DNA of 32,669 bases from Acidobacteriota bacterium (lineage in GTDB: Bacteria > Acidobacteriota > UBA6911). The position numbers were made by a program, and so were the translations under genes. The stretch spans positions 1 through 32,669 of the forward strand of contig JAFGIY010000174.1 in assembly GCA_016929335.1 (NCBI GenBank). Reading direction: 5' to 3'. Each line of letters opens with the position of its first letter. Within the stretch, counting starts at the first letter, position 1. The notes under the pieces were generated by a model. The model was not told the DNA's origin and did not search any database. It saw only the letters and a program-made list of their open reading frames with translations. Positions 24,967 to 32,669 of this stretch are shown in pieces.

Positions 24967-26474
24967 TGCATCGCACTCTATACCCATGGCGCCTTTTTAT
25001 ACTGATGCTCTGCTGCATTACTGCCGCCTCTTTTGCTCTCGGCCAGACTGATACAGGGCGGATTCCGTCACACCCGCGTGAGCTGAAATATCCGAAGCTC
25101 GATTATTCACCTCCGAAGGCTTCGGCCTATCGCCAGGTGCTCGGCAACGGCGTGGTCGGTTTTTTTGTCGAGGATCACGATCTTCCGCTGATCAACATTT
25201 CAATCATCATCCGTGCCGGATCCTACATCGATCCTGCGGGAAAAGAAGGATTGTCTGCGGCGGTGGCAAGCCAGATGCGCGCGGGAGGAACGACCCGCTA
25301 TGCGGCGGAAGAGTTTGATGAGGAAGCGGATTTCCTGGCCGCGGCAATATCGAGCGGAATGGGAACAACCTCCGGAAGCGCTTCCATCAACTTCATGTCG
25401 AAAGACACCGATAGGGCGCTGGAATTGTTTTTTGAAATGCTTCGCAATCCGGCCTTCCAGCAGGACCGCCTGGATCTCTTTAAAAGCCAACAGCTGCAGG
25501 GGATGGAGCGCCGAAACGACCGCACGGAGGAGATTGAAGCCCGGGAATGGAACCGCTTGCTCCGCGGAGACAGACATTTTTCAAGCGTATTCAGCACCGG
25601 GAATTCCATCTCGTCTTTGACGCGCGCAGACCTGATCGAATTCCATAAAACACACTACCAGCCGAGCCGCTTCGTCCTGGCAGTGTCGGGAGACTTCAAT
25701 ACGGCTGAGATGAAAGCCAAACTGGAAGCTGCAATGGCCGGTTGGAACGATTCGCGAACTCCGGCCGTCCGGATTCCCAAGCCGGAGTTCGTCCCCGCTG
25801 CGGGCGTCTATATGGTCCACAAACCCGATGTGAATCAGGGCAGAGTTTCTATGGGGCACCTGGGAATCATGCGCGGGAATCCGGATGAATTCGCCATCGA
25901 TATGATGAACGAGATACTCGGCGGCTCCGGCTTCACCTCGCGAATCATGAACCGTGTGCGCACCGACGAGGGATTGGCCTATGATGCCGGCTCCGGCTTT
26001 TCCGCCGGCATCTATTATGAAGGGCAATTCCGCGCGGCTTTCCAGAGCAAAAGCGCTACTGCATCCCAGGCGGCGCAGATCGTCCTTGATGAGATCGATC
26101 GGATACAAAAAGAAAAGGTCTCTGCGGAAGAGCTGGAAACGGTGAAGAACCAGGCAATCGAGGTCTTTCCGCGATACTTCGCTTCCGCCTCCGCGATCGC
26201 CAGAACGTTTGCTTCTGATGAATTTACCGGACGCGACCCGGTTTACTGGGAAACGTACCGGGATAAAATTAAAGCGGTCACCGTCGAGGATGTGCAGCGC
26301 GCAGCCATTCAATACTTGCATCCGGACCGGCTTGTGATCCTGGCGGTCGGAAATGTGGACGATATTTTAATAGGGAATACCGAAAAGCCGCAGTATTCAT
26401 TTGAGAAGATGGCGAATGGCAAGATCATTCGCATCCCACTTCCGGATCCCTTGACGATGATATATCCCAAGTGA
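24966..26474 (+). CDS. Exported M16 family protein lacking the zinc motif
   Basis: 502 residues; hydrophobic N-terminus (about 9-26) fits a signal peptide. The M16 fold is recognisable from GNGVVGFFVEDHDLPLINIS and the C-terminal TDEGLAYDAGSGFSAGIYYEG motif used for substrate binding. Where the partner has HLFEH this protein has AAVAS (98-102), so zinc cannot be bound and it should be non-catalytic. Such active/inactive M16 pairs are known as heterodimers, for example mitochondrial processing peptidase and bacterial relatives. The start overlaps the stop of the catalytic gene by one base. It is followed after 30 nt by the candidate selenoprotein, which suggests a shared transcript. Confidence 0.92.
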   Translation: MHRTLYPWRLFILMLCCITAASFALGQTDTGRIPSHPRELKYPKLDYSPPKASAYRQVLGNGVVGFFVEDHDLPLINISIIIRAGSYIDPAGKEGLSAAVASQMRAGGTTRYAAEEFDEEADFLAAAISSGMGTTSGSASINFMSKDTDRALELFFEMLRNPAFQQDRLDLFKSQQLQGMERRNDRTEEIEAREWNRLLRGDRHFSSVFSTGNSISSLTRADLIEFHKTHYQPSRFVLAVSGDFNTAEMKAKLEAAMAGWNDSRTPAVRIPKPEFVPAAGVYMVHKPDVNQGRVSMGHLGIMRGNPDEFAIDMMNEILGGSGFTSRIMNRVRTDEGLAYDAGSGFSAGIYYEGQFRAAFQSKSATASQAAQIVLDEIDRIQKEKVSAEELETVKNQAIEVFPRYFASASAIARTFASDEFTGRDPVYWETYRDKIKAVTVEDVQRAAIQYLHPDRLVILAVGNVDDILIGNTEKPQYSFEKMANGKIIRIPLPDPLTMIYPK

Positions 26475-26504
26475 AAGCCTGAGCGGCTTTAGAGAAAGGT
26501 TTGC

Positions 26505-26954
26505 ATGAAAGCATCACACGTAAATATGCGTATCCTGATGGCCGCAATGGCCGCCATTCTATCCCTTCCCCTGTTTGCCATCGCGCAGATCTCATGGGTG
26601 AAAAGTTTTGACGCGGCAGTGAAGCAGGCTGCAAAAGAAAAGAAGTTCATAGTCCTGGACGTTTCCGCAAGCTGGTGACCGATGTGCCGCAAAATGACCC
26701 GTGAGGTCTATACCGATAAAGAGTTCATCAAGTTTTCACGAAGCCAGGTTTTCATGAGGGTATTTAAGGATACGGAGGCCGAAGGAGAGCGCCTGGCCAG
26801 GAGATTCAGAGTTCAAGGATACCCTACCCTCCTTGTGCTGAACTCCCGGGGCGAGGAGGTTGATCGAATTCTGGGTGCGAGGAGCGCAAAGGATCTGATC
26901 AGGGAACTGAAGCTAATTTTCGAAGGCGCGGAAGACGGCAGAATCAGCATTTAA
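26505..26954 (+). CDS. Candidate selenoprotein: exported thioredoxin-like protein with U-x-x-C motif
   Basis: Reading the in-frame TGA at 26676-26678 as selenocysteine gives a complete 149-residue protein. AAAGG (26495-26499) lies 5 nt before the ATG. Residues 1-28 form a signal peptide (MRILMAAMAAILSLPLFAIA core), followed by the thioredoxin-like body: SFDAAVKQAAKEKKFIVLDV, then SASW-U58-P-M-C61-RKM, and a VQGYPTLLVLN segment with the conserved cis-proline at Pro107. The TGA is exactly the first active-site cysteine position, and the frame is intact on both sides, which argues against decay. A gene caller would start at the ATG at 26682 and lose the signal peptide and motif. It follows the M16 pair by 30 nt and probably acts as an extracytoplasmic thiol-disulfide reductase. 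Alternatives are a recent nonsense mutation or sequencing error in a WCPMC protein. No selenocysteine machinery is in the window. Confidence 0.75.
26694..26711 (+). promoter_or_regulatory. Candidate bacterial SECIS hairpin
   Basis: GACC (26696-26699) and GGTC (26705-26708) close a CGUGA loop; allowing a bulged U26709 the stem extends by two more pairs to A26694-U26711. A G is the second loop base, about 22 nt downstream of the TGA, within the range described for bacterial SECIS elements. The stem is short and could be fortuitous. Confidence 0.4.
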
Positions 26955-26967
26955 GCCGGCGGATTTG

Positions 26968-27999
26968 CTATTTCATAAAATAATAGCCTTGCTTGGTGCG
27001 CACGGTCAGCCCTGGCCGATTGACCCTGACTTCAACCTTTCGAAATTTCCCGTCCTGCGCCTGATTTTTCGCATAGTAACCGATGCTGTACTGGCTCCGC
27101 AGTTCCTGCGCGATCCTGGCAAAGGCGGCGCCGAGATTTTCTATCCTCGATGCATCGATGAGAATGCCGCCGCTATACTGGGCAAGCTTTGTCATGTATT
27201 CAAGGCCCGCGGCGTATTCGGGATTTTTCCTCCCGGTCGGAATTTTGACAGGAGGCCACTGCGCCTGCAGTGCCGGAAGCGAAGCTTCAAACGCCGGATC
27301 GATGATCGAAGGCATACGTTTGCCTCGATCCTTGTTGGTATTGAAATAAATGCAGTAAATGGTTGCGTCGGTTTTACGTGCCAGTTCAAGGGTTTCCTCT
27401 TCGGTTACAGTCTCGCTGCGGGTGTCGACTCCGTCACTGAAAAATACCAGGGCTTTGCGTCCGTATTCGAGATTGAGCACTTGATTGATGGAGAGCCAGA
27501 CGGCTTCATATACCGCGCTCAGCCCACCGGATTTCAGCTTGCGGAGGACATCCGGATTCTTTTTGTGATAAATGTTGAACGGTTCCAGCAGGGTGACTTC
27601 GTCGGCGAAAGTGATGATCGCGATGGAATCATCCTCCCGAAGCAATCGAATAAAACGCATTGCTTCCTGCCGGATTCTTCCCAACTGGAATTCCGTGCTC
27701 CCGCTGGTATCGAGAGTCAAGGCTACAGAAATCGGTTCCTCCACAGCCGCGAAACTGGCAATCTCCTGTGGTACTCCATCTTCGAAAACCTGAAAATCTT
27801 CTTTCTTTAAATCCCTCGCATGATTCCCATTGATATCGGTGACTACAACCGGCAACAAAACTACGTCAACCCGCACCTTGATTGCCTGACCGGGCCCGCC
27901 CGGTACTGTCTCCTTCTGCGCGCCTATTGCCGCCATGCATAGAAAGACACATATGGTAATCCTTCTCGAAGCCGTTCCGATTTTGCCGGCAAATCCCAT
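26968..27999 (-). CDS. Secreted VWFA-domain protein, acidobacterial VWFA-related family (second copy)
   Basis: 343 residues; signal peptide at about 1-27 (ITICVFLCMAAIGAQ). The layout matches the protein at 9210-10193: a beta segment (RVDVVLLPVVVTDINGNHA, DFQVFEDGVPQEIASF), a VWFA domain with intact metal site LTLDTSGST (Asp97, Ser99, Ser101) and LVFFSDGVDTRSE, and the C-terminal IAQELRSQYSIGYY pattern with VEVRVNRPGLTVRTKQGYYF. This is again the VWFA-related family annotated mainly in Acidobacteria. GGGGAG 4-5 nt before the ATG supports the start. It converges on the thioredoxin-like gene with only 13 nt between stops. The partner is unknown; the two VWFA proteins differ enough not to be a recent duplication. 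Confidence 0.88.
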   Translation of the reverse strand: MGFAGKIGTASRRITICVFLCMAAIGAQKETVPGGPGQAIKVRVDVVLLPVVVTDINGNHARDLKKEDFQVFEDGVPQEIASFAAVEEPISVALTLDTSGSTEFQLGRIRQEAMRFIRLLREDDSIAIITFADEVTLLEPFNIYHKKNPDVLRKLKSGGLSAVYEAVWLSINQVLNLEYGRKALVFFSDGVDTRSETVTEEETLELARKTDATIYCIYFNTNKDRGKRMPSIIDPAFEASLPALQAQWPPVKIPTGRKNPEYAAGLEYMTKLAQYSGGILIDASRIENLGAAFARIAQELRSQYSIGYYAKNQAQDGKFRKVEVRVNRPGLTVRTKQGYYFMK

Positions 28000-28026
28000 A
28001 TCACTCCCCGCTCTAACGTATCATCA

Positions 28027-28044
28027 GGGGTCGGACCGACGCAA
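28027..28044 (+). repeat. Left terminal inverted repeat
   Basis: 18-bp arm GGGGTCGGACCGACGCAA, exact inverted match to 28330-28347. Confidence 0.8.
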
Positions 28045-28301
28045 AGCAAGATTATCGAACCTATTAGCGAGAAAAAGCGATTAAAAACAGCCGTTAGGAT
28101 CGATTTTATCCCCCCTCTTTCTTATTCTAAGGCACACTCCGGAAGAAGTGGCTTGCCAGCAGCCCGGATTTATTCCTTTAGCCAAGCGAACGAGTGGATG
28201 AATAGGCGAGAAGGAGTCTGGCTACATAACAATGTCTTCCAAATGCTTAGACAAGAACCCCCCCCTAAAAAATGAATCTAACGGCATTTTAAGGGCTACT
28301 T

Positions 28302-28973
28302 TCAGCCATAACTGTTGCCTAAGTTAGTGTTGCGTCGGTCCGACCCCGATTGCCGGATGGCGGGGGAGTTTAGGTCGAAGAAGCGGAGCGGCCAGTCGGC
28401 GGCTTCTCCTGCATAATCAACGCCGATCCGTTTGGATACGCCAATATCCGGCATATATCCGGGAGATTTGTAAAGGCGCAAATCTTCGTCAGAAAGCAGA
28501 TCTGTTCCGCTGAATTCGACGGTAATTCCGAGGGCTGCGCAGAGTTTGCCGGGACCGCTCATAAGCGATGCCGGTGTCTCTCCCGGGGCTTCCGCTGCGC
28601 GCAAAAGGACTGCTTCCGCAATTCCAGCCGTCCGCGTAACCACATTCGCGCAATGGTGCACGCCATAAACGAGAAAAACGTACACATGGCCGCCGTCCAT
28701 GTACATTGGCTCGACGCGCGGCGTCCGCCTCCCGCGCCATGAATGTGCGGCTGCATCACTACTGCCGAGGTAGGCTTCCGTCTCGACGATGCGGGCTCCG
28801 TACCAATGATTTCCATATCGGCGGGCAAACCATGTCCCGATGAGGGCGCGGGCAACCGGCACCGTGTCCTGCCGATAAAACTCCCGGGGCAGTTGTATCA
28901 GATTGATTGCGTCCGGATCAAAGCGAAGCCTTGGATCCGGGACCGGTTTTTTCCTGATGGATTGTGCTGCCAC
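28302..28973 (-). CDS. mpg: 3-methyladenine DNA glycosylase (AAG/MPG family)
   Basis: 223 residues. Base-excision repair enzyme removing alkylated purines. Family motifs are all present: LPREFYRQDTVPVARALIGT, the active-site segment ARIVETEAYLGSSDAAAHSW with the catalytic Glu, RVEPMYMDGGHVYVFLVYGV with the intercalating-loop region, LLRAAEAP and MSGPGKLCAALGI, and WPLRFFDLNSP near the C-terminus. The last roughly 14 residues (GSDRRNTNLGNSYG) and the stop codon are encoded by the right end of the 28027-28347 element, so the original C-terminus has probably been replaced; the conserved fold ends before that point. It lies 24 nt downstream of the epimerase gene. Confidence 0.93.
   Translation of the reverse strand: MAAQSIRKKPVPDPRLRFDPDAINLIQLPREFYRQDTVPVARALIGTWFARRYGNHWYGARIVETEAYLGSSDAAAHSWRGRRTPRVEPMYMDGGHVYVFLVYGVHHCANVVTRTAGIAEAVLLRAAEAPGETPASLMSGPGKLCAALGITVEFSGTDLLSDEDLRLYKSPGYMPDIGVSKRIGVDYAGEAADWPLRFFDLNSPAIRQSGSDRRNTNLGNSYG
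28330..28347 (-). repeat. Right terminal inverted repeat
   Basis: Exact reverse complement of the left arm; it is also read as codons near the end of the DNA glycosylase gene. Confidence 0.8.
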
Positions 28974-28997
28974 CTGATTTGCCTTTGGAAATCTCTG

Positions 28998-29903
28998 TCA
29001 CCTGGCGGGCGGTTGCAGAACGTGACGCAATGCCTCCTCCAAGTCGGGAAACTTATATTTATAACCTGTTTCTTTCAGCTGCGTCGGCAGAACACGTGCG
29101 CTTGCAAGGAGTACCTCCTCGGCCATTTTGCCGAAGGCAATGCGAGCAGCAAAAGCGGGCAGGACAAAAAACGCCGGTTTGGAAAGCACATGGCCGAGAA
29201 TCGCGGTGAATTCCCTGTTGGTCACCGGGCTTGGCGCAACGGCGTTAATCGGGCCACTCAGTGATTCATTGCGGATCGCATGATCGATAATTCCCACAAG
29301 ATCGTCGATTGCTATCCAGCTCATATACTGTCTGCCATTGCCGATTCTGCCGCCGATCCCCAGACGGAAAACAGGCAGCATCATCGCCATCGCTCCGCCC
29401 GAAACGCTTAATACCATTCCAAAGCGAGGCGTTACCACGCGAATACCCCGGATTACGGCGGGCTCCGTCGCCGCTTCCCATTCGCTGCACAACGATGCAA
29501 GGAATCCCGTTCCGGCGGCGCTCTCCTCGTCAAGAATTTCGTCGCCGCGATCGCCGTAATAGCCGGTTGCGGAGGCGCTGACGAGAACTTTGGGCGGATC
29601 GAAGAGCCGCGCCAGAGATTGAGCCAGGATGCGGGTCCCCTGGATTCTGCTGTCGCGGATACGCCGCTTCTTCTCGGCACTCCATCTTCCTGATGCAATA
29701 TTCTCGCCGGCGAGATGCACTACGGCATCCAGACCCTCCAAAGCTTCCATATCCAATATGCCGGAGGAAGGATCCCAGCGTACTTCGCCGGCCGAAGACC
29801 GAGCCTTGCGCACCATTCGCAGAACACGATGATTGTTTTCGATCAAATAGGACGAGAGTGTGGAGCCGATGAGGCCCGAAGCTCCTGTAATAAGGATATT
29901 CAT
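28998..29903 (-). CDS. TIGR01777-type NAD(P)-dependent epimerase (SDR fold)
   Basis: Extended short-chain dehydrogenase. The internal ATG at 29903 (301 residues) has a strong GGGGAG 7-8 nt upstream and begins directly with the nucleotide-binding MNILITGASGLIGSTL; an ATG at 29933 would add 10 residues with a poorer site. Other family marks: VVHLAGENIASGRWS, KKRRIRDSRIQGTR, SASATGYYGDRGDE (with the SDR Tyr), PRFGMVLSVSGGAM, QYMSWIAIDDLVG and the C-terminal DUF1731-like GYKYKFPDLEEALRHVL. The family includes E. coli YfcH and relatives with no settled substrate; some are called cell-division inhibitor SulA-like without good reason. It is part of the minus-strand run from thrC. Confidence 0.88.
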   Translation of the reverse strand: MNILITGASGLIGSTLSSYLIENNHRVLRMVRKARSSAGEVRWDPSSGILDMEALEGLDAVVHLAGENIASGRWSAEKKRRIRDSRIQGTRILAQSLARLFDPPKVLVSASATGYYGDRGDEILDEESAAGTGFLASLCSEWEAATEPAVIRGIRVVTPRFGMVLSVSGGAMAMMLPVFRLGIGGRIGNGRQYMSWIAIDDLVGIIDHAIRNESLSGPINAVAPSPVTNREFTAILGHVLSKPAFFVLPAFAARIAFGKMAEEVLLASARVLPTQLKETGYKYKFPDLEEALRHVLQPPAR

Positions 29904-29980
29904 GAACCGTCTCCCCGTGGACCAGGCATTCATTCCCGTGCGGTTGATGAGACGCCGACGCGCACGAGATTTCCTATGGA

Positions 29981-31021
29981 TTAGGTTTTACGAGCGGAAC
30001 CCGGCGCTACGGTCCGACCCAGCACTGAAGCGATCTGGCGGATCTCATCCATTAACTGCTCAAAATCGAGCGGATGAATGGACTGATTCCCGTCCGACAA
30101 CGCTTCCTCCGGCTGATGATGTACTTCGATCATGAGACCATCGGCTCCTACAGCAATCGCCGCGCGTGAAAGAGGCAGGACCTTTTCGCGCCGTCCTGTG
30201 CCGTGGCTGGGATCGACAATTATCGGCAGATGGCTTTGCCGTTGCACGGCGGGGATCACGCTCAGATCAAGCGTATTGCGCGTATGATCCGCAAAGGTGC
30301 GGATGCCCCGCTCGCACAAAATCACATTATAGTTGCCTTCCGCGAGGATATATTCGGCCGCCATCAGCAATTCATCCAACGTCGCCGAGATCCCGCGTTT
30401 TAAAAGCACCGGCTTCTGAGATTTGCCTGCCCGTTTTAAAAGTGAGAAATTCTGCATATTGCGGGCACCGATCTGAATGACATCGCCGTAGTGCTCCACC
30501 AGCTCGATACTCTCGACGTCGATGGCCTCCGTAACGATTTTTAAGCCGAAGTCTTTCCGGACTTCTGCCAGAATTTCAAGCCCTTCCTTCGCGAGTCCCT
30601 GGAAACTATAGGGAGAAGTGCGCGGCTTATAAGCGCCTCCGCGGAACAGGCGTGCGCCGGCCGCGGCAACGGCGGCCGCGATGGTCCGGGTCTGCTCGCG
30701 GCTCTCGACCGCACAAGGACCGGCGATGATGGCAAGCTCCGGCCCGCCTATCCGCACTCCGTCTCCGAGGTCGATGACGGTTGTCTCTTCTTTCAATTCA
30801 CGCCCGACAAGCTTATATGGCTTGGACACAGGGACGCATTCGCCGACGCCCGGCAGAGCCTCAATGGCTGCCGCTTCAATCGGGCCCTGGTTCCCTGTGA
30901 TGCCGATCGCGGTCCGCGTGCTTCCCGGAATCGGGTGTGCCCTATAGCCCATCAATTCGATCTTGCGGCATACGGCATCAATTTCCTCGCTTGTGGCGTG
31001 CGACTTCATCATTATTAGCAT
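29981..31021 (-). CDS. aroF: 3-deoxy-7-phosphoheptulonate synthase with N-terminal ferredoxin-like domain
   Basis: First committed step of the shikimate pathway: phosphoenolpyruvate plus erythrose 4-phosphate. 346 residues, type I-beta as in Thermotoga. Residues about 1-80 ([40 protein letters not shown]) form the ACT/ferredoxin-like regulatory domain that confers feedback inhibition in characterised homologues. The barrel follows with [75 protein letters not shown] and [15 protein letters not shown], carrying the usual metal and phosphate ligands. No chorismate mutase domain is attached. GAGGAG 8-9 nt upstream supports the start. It lies 100 nt downstream of threonine synthase. Confidence 0.95.
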   Translation of the reverse strand: MLIMMKSHATSEEIDAVCRKIELMGYRAHPIPGSTRTAIGITGNQGPIEAAAIEALPGVGECVPVSKPYKLVGRELKEETTVIDLGDGVRIGGPELAIIAGPCAVESREQTRTIAAAVAAAGARLFRGGAYKPRTSPYSFQGLAKEGLEILAEVRKDFGLKIVTEAIDVESIELVEHYGDVIQIGARNMQNFSLLKRAGKSQKPVLLKRGISATLDELLMAAEYILAEGNYNVILCERGIRTFADHTRNTLDLSVIPAVQRQSHLPIIVDPSHGTGRREKVLPLSRAAIAVGADGLMIEVHHQPEEALSDGNQSIHPLDFEQLMDEIRQIASVLGRTVAPGSARKT

Positions 31022-31121
31022 TGCTGTTTCTCCTCATGCATTGCGTTGGGAGTTGCGGCCGCTCAACCTCTCATTCATGCAGGCGTCCGTGCTGAAGCCC
31101 GGACCCACATGTTTGGATCCC

Positions 31122-32507
31122 TTACGCTTTTGAGATTTGAGCATTCCGCGCATCCAGACTGCGGAAGAGCGCATTCCTCACTGCATCATAGGTTGCATGC
31201 ACTTCGATGGGCGGATTGGCAAATCGGCATTCGATGTCCTTATATTCCGAAGTATGGTACCGGGTCTTAAAACTGGTGAATTTGAGACCGTGCGCCGTGG
31301 AGATTACCACGATCCGTTCATCCGGCCGCACTTCTCCTCTGCGAATTATTTTTTTCAGCGCCGCGAGTGCGACTCCCGTATGAGGACAGTTGTACAATCC
31401 GGTCAGATCTCCCTCTGCCGCTGCTTCCGCAAGTTCCGCCTCGGAGGCCTGCTCGACTGTCCCGTTAAACCTTTTCAGAACCCGAATGGCCTTTTTGACG
31501 CTGACCGGATTGCCGATCTGTATCGCGCTGGCCAGCGTCGGCTTAGCCGGAACGGAATCGAATTCGTTAAAGCTCTTAAGGTAGCTCAGGTATAAAGGAT
31601 TGGCATTTTCCGCCTGGGCACAAACGATCCGGGGCATCCGGTCGATGAGACCGACGGCTTTCATCAGAAGAAATCCCTGGCCGAGCGCACTCACGTTGCC
31701 GAGATTTCCCCCCGGAATCACAATGAGGTCCGGAACCTCCCAGTCAAACTGCTGGCATAATTCAAAGCTGATCGTCTTTTGCCCTTCAATCCGCAGGGAA
31801 TTCATTGAGTTGGCCAGATAAATATTATTCCGGCCGGTAATTTCTTTGACGATCTGCATGCAGCCGTCAAAATCCGTGTCAATCGCAAGCGTGATGGCAC
31901 CATGCGCCAGAGGCTGCACGAGTTGGGCACTCGAGACCTTATTTTTGGGGAGAAATACAATCGCCGGTATGCCCGCGGTTGCGCAGTATGCCGCAAGTGA
32001 TGCGGAAGTGTCCCCGGTCGAAGCGCAGGCGACGGCCGGAATGTTCTTTCCCTCATGACGCATCTGCTTCACCATGCTGACCAGTACCGTCATGCCGAGG
32101 TCTTTGAACGAACCGCTATGGCTGTTGCCGCACTGCTTGATCCATAAATCCTTTAAGCCCCATCTGTATCCGAGCTGTTCGGCCCAAAAAAGATTGCTTC
32201 CGCCCTCGCAGGTGGAAACGATGTTTTCATCAAGCACATCGGGGCAGACGAATTCTTTCTTCCCCCATACTCCGGATCCATAGGGCCAGAAGGTACGCAT
32301 GAAGCGGCTGTCAAAGACATCCCTCCATTCCTCGGGGGGCGTCATGCGCAGCGGGTCCAGATCGTGAACGACTTCCAGCAGGTCCTGGCATTTCGGGCAC
32401 TGATAGATGATTTCATTGAGCGGATAATCGCCCGGACAACCGCTGATGCATCGGAAAACAGCGCGGTATTTAGCCGCAGGATTGGGACTCTTTAATGGAA
32501 AGGTCAT
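31122..32507 (-). CDS. thrC: Threonine synthase
   Basis: PLP-dependent conversion of O-phosphohomoserine to threonine; cytoplasmic. 463 residues from the ATG at 32513, but GAGGG (32515-32519) is only 1 nt from that ATG and 7 nt from the ATG at 32507, so the second (461 residues) is preferred. Numbering here is from 32513. An N-terminal zinc-ribbon-like segment has Cys22, Cys26, Cys39 and Cys42. The PLP lysine is Lys137 in [33 protein letters not shown] and [16 protein letters not shown] bind the cofactor phosphate. TEGGSNLF-like [14 protein letters not shown] precedes. It is the first gene of the minus-strand run and may be driven from the 156 nt to the window edge. Confidence 0.95.
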   Translation of the reverse strand: MTFPLKSPNPAAKYRAVFRCISGCPGDYPLNEIIYQCPKCQDLLEVVHDLDPLRMTPPEEWRDVFDSRFMRTFWPYGSGVWGKKEFVCPDVLDENIVSTCEGGSNLFWAEQLGYRWGLKDLWIKQCGNSHSGSFKDLGMTVLVSMVKQMRHEGKNIPAVACASTGDTSASLAAYCATAGIPAIVFLPKNKVSSAQLVQPLAHGAITLAIDTDFDGCMQIVKEITGRNNIYLANSMNSLRIEGQKTISFELCQQFDWEVPDLIVIPGGNLGNVSALGQGFLLMKAVGLIDRMPRIVCAQAENANPLYLSYLKSFNEFDSVPAKPTLASAIQIGNPVSVKKAIRVLKRFNGTVEQASEAELAEAAAEGDLTGLYNCPHTGVALAALKKIIRRGEVRPDERIVVISTAHGLKFTSFKTRYHTSEYKDIECRFANPPIEVHATYDAVRNALFRSLDARNAQISKA

Positions 32508-32520
32508 AGTCATACCCTCA

Positions 32521-32669
32521 AATATCCCATTCTAATACAACATGAGTAAAACTTAGTACCTCTAAACCCACGGCCTCGGGCAGTGCGACCCTGACAGGCT
32601 AAGCCGTTCCGGCGTCCCGTTGACATGGAGTGATATGAGACGAATGGAAGCGGGTTTTTTCGGGGTCGG
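32521..32669. other. Region upstream of thrC to the window edge
   Basis: About 150 nt without a recognised gene. It should hold the thrC promoter; a TATTAGAAT stretch lies on the minus strand at about 32530-32538 but no convincing -35 partner is seen. The last 8 bases (32662-32669, GGGGTCGG) equal the beginning of the 18-bp terminal repeat at 28027, but the window stops there. Confidence 0.3.

Larger units (their letters stand above)
28027..28347. mobile_element. Element of about 320 bp bounded by perfect 18-bp terminal inverted repeats
   Basis: GGGGTCGGACCGACGCAA at 28027-28044 is repeated exactly in inverted orientation at 28330-28347. Further inward the two ends keep partial similarity (for example TTAAAA followed by GCCGTTAG on each side), suggesting longer, diverged inverted arms. 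The repeat core GTCGGACCGAC is itself palindromic. No transposase is encoded. It fills the gap between the VWFA gene and mpg and overlaps the mpg 3' end. It fits a non-autonomous MITE or a REP-type sequence mobilised by a transposase elsewhere. No obvious target-site duplication was seen. Confidence 0.6.

Noticed and set aside
26682..26954. A 90-residue gene starting at the ATG in MCRKM
   Set aside because: It has no Shine-Dalgarno, starts in the middle of a thioredoxin active site, and the coding signal continues upstream in frame through the TGA to a signal peptide with a good ribosome site.
28024..28275. An open plus-strand frame of about 84 codons running through the inverted-repeat element
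   Set aside because: It has only a late ATG (28198), no ribosome site and no recognised domain. One open frame of this length is plausible by chance among six frames.
30008..30018. A GGTCCGACCC match resembling the 28027 element repeat
   Set aside because: It lies inside the DAHP synthase gene, encodes conserved-looking residues (GRT) and is shorter than the 18-bp repeat.
1..32669. tRNA, rRNA, CRISPR or phage features
   Set aside because: No cloverleaf-like sequence, rRNA segment, regularly spaced direct repeat or phage gene was recognised by eye; a dedicated search could still find a small RNA in the gaps.

Overview
The window looks like a chromosomal segment of an Acidobacteriota-type bacterium with a Gram-negative envelope. 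Two secreted proteins (9210-10193 +, 26968-27999 -) carry the VWFA-related domain described as typical of Acidobacteria. Kdo enzymes (kdsB, kdtA) imply lipopolysaccharide, and a homodimeric AceE implies aerobic-type pyruvate oxidation. No rRNA, tRNA, CRISPR array, phage gene or recognisable transposase gene was seen. Phylum assignment is an inference from gene content.

Layout. 105-3553 (-): two adjacent acyl-CoA dehydrogenases, then a NadQ/NrtR-like NUDIX regulator. 3617-7204 (-): kdsB, kdtA, a NudL-like NUDIX hydrolase and murI, an envelope-building cluster. 7331-9147 (+): large and small subunits of a LeuCD/homoaconitase-type dehydratase, with related short inverted repeats on both sides. 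9210-10193 (+): VWFA protein. 10344-13061 (+): aconitase A. 13149-15680 (-): membrane hybrid histidine kinase. 15823-18496 (-): murU and amgK, overlapping by 4 nt (cell-wall sugar recycling), then a secreted VOC-like protein. 18674-21352 (+): aceE. 21770-23054 (-): a TIGR04076-type small protein and a radical SAM/SPASM-like protein. 23236-26954 (+): an exported M16 peptidase pair followed by a thioredoxin-like protein. 26968-27999 (-): second VWFA protein. 28027-28347: a roughly 320-bp element bounded by perfect 18-bp inverted repeats. 28302-32513 (-): threonine synthase, DAHP synthase, a TIGR01777-type epimerase and a 3-methyladenine DNA glycosylase.

The most interesting feature is at 26505-26954. 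A complete exported thioredoxin-fold protein is interrupted only by an in-frame TGA (26676-26678), exactly where the first cysteine of the W-C-x-x-C redox motif belongs. Reading the TGA as selenocysteine gives W-U-P-M-C inside an otherwise intact fold, with a small hairpin at a suitable distance downstream. Conventional gene calling would miss the signal peptide and the active site by starting at the ATG at 26682. This is a strong selenoprotein candidate in the same transcription unit as a catalytic/non-catalytic M16 peptidase pair.

Other points of note are several families of short inverted repeats. Some intrude into the ends of coding sequences (amgK 3' end, VOC 5' end, mpg 3' end), so neighbouring proteins appear to have acquired repeat-encoded termini.
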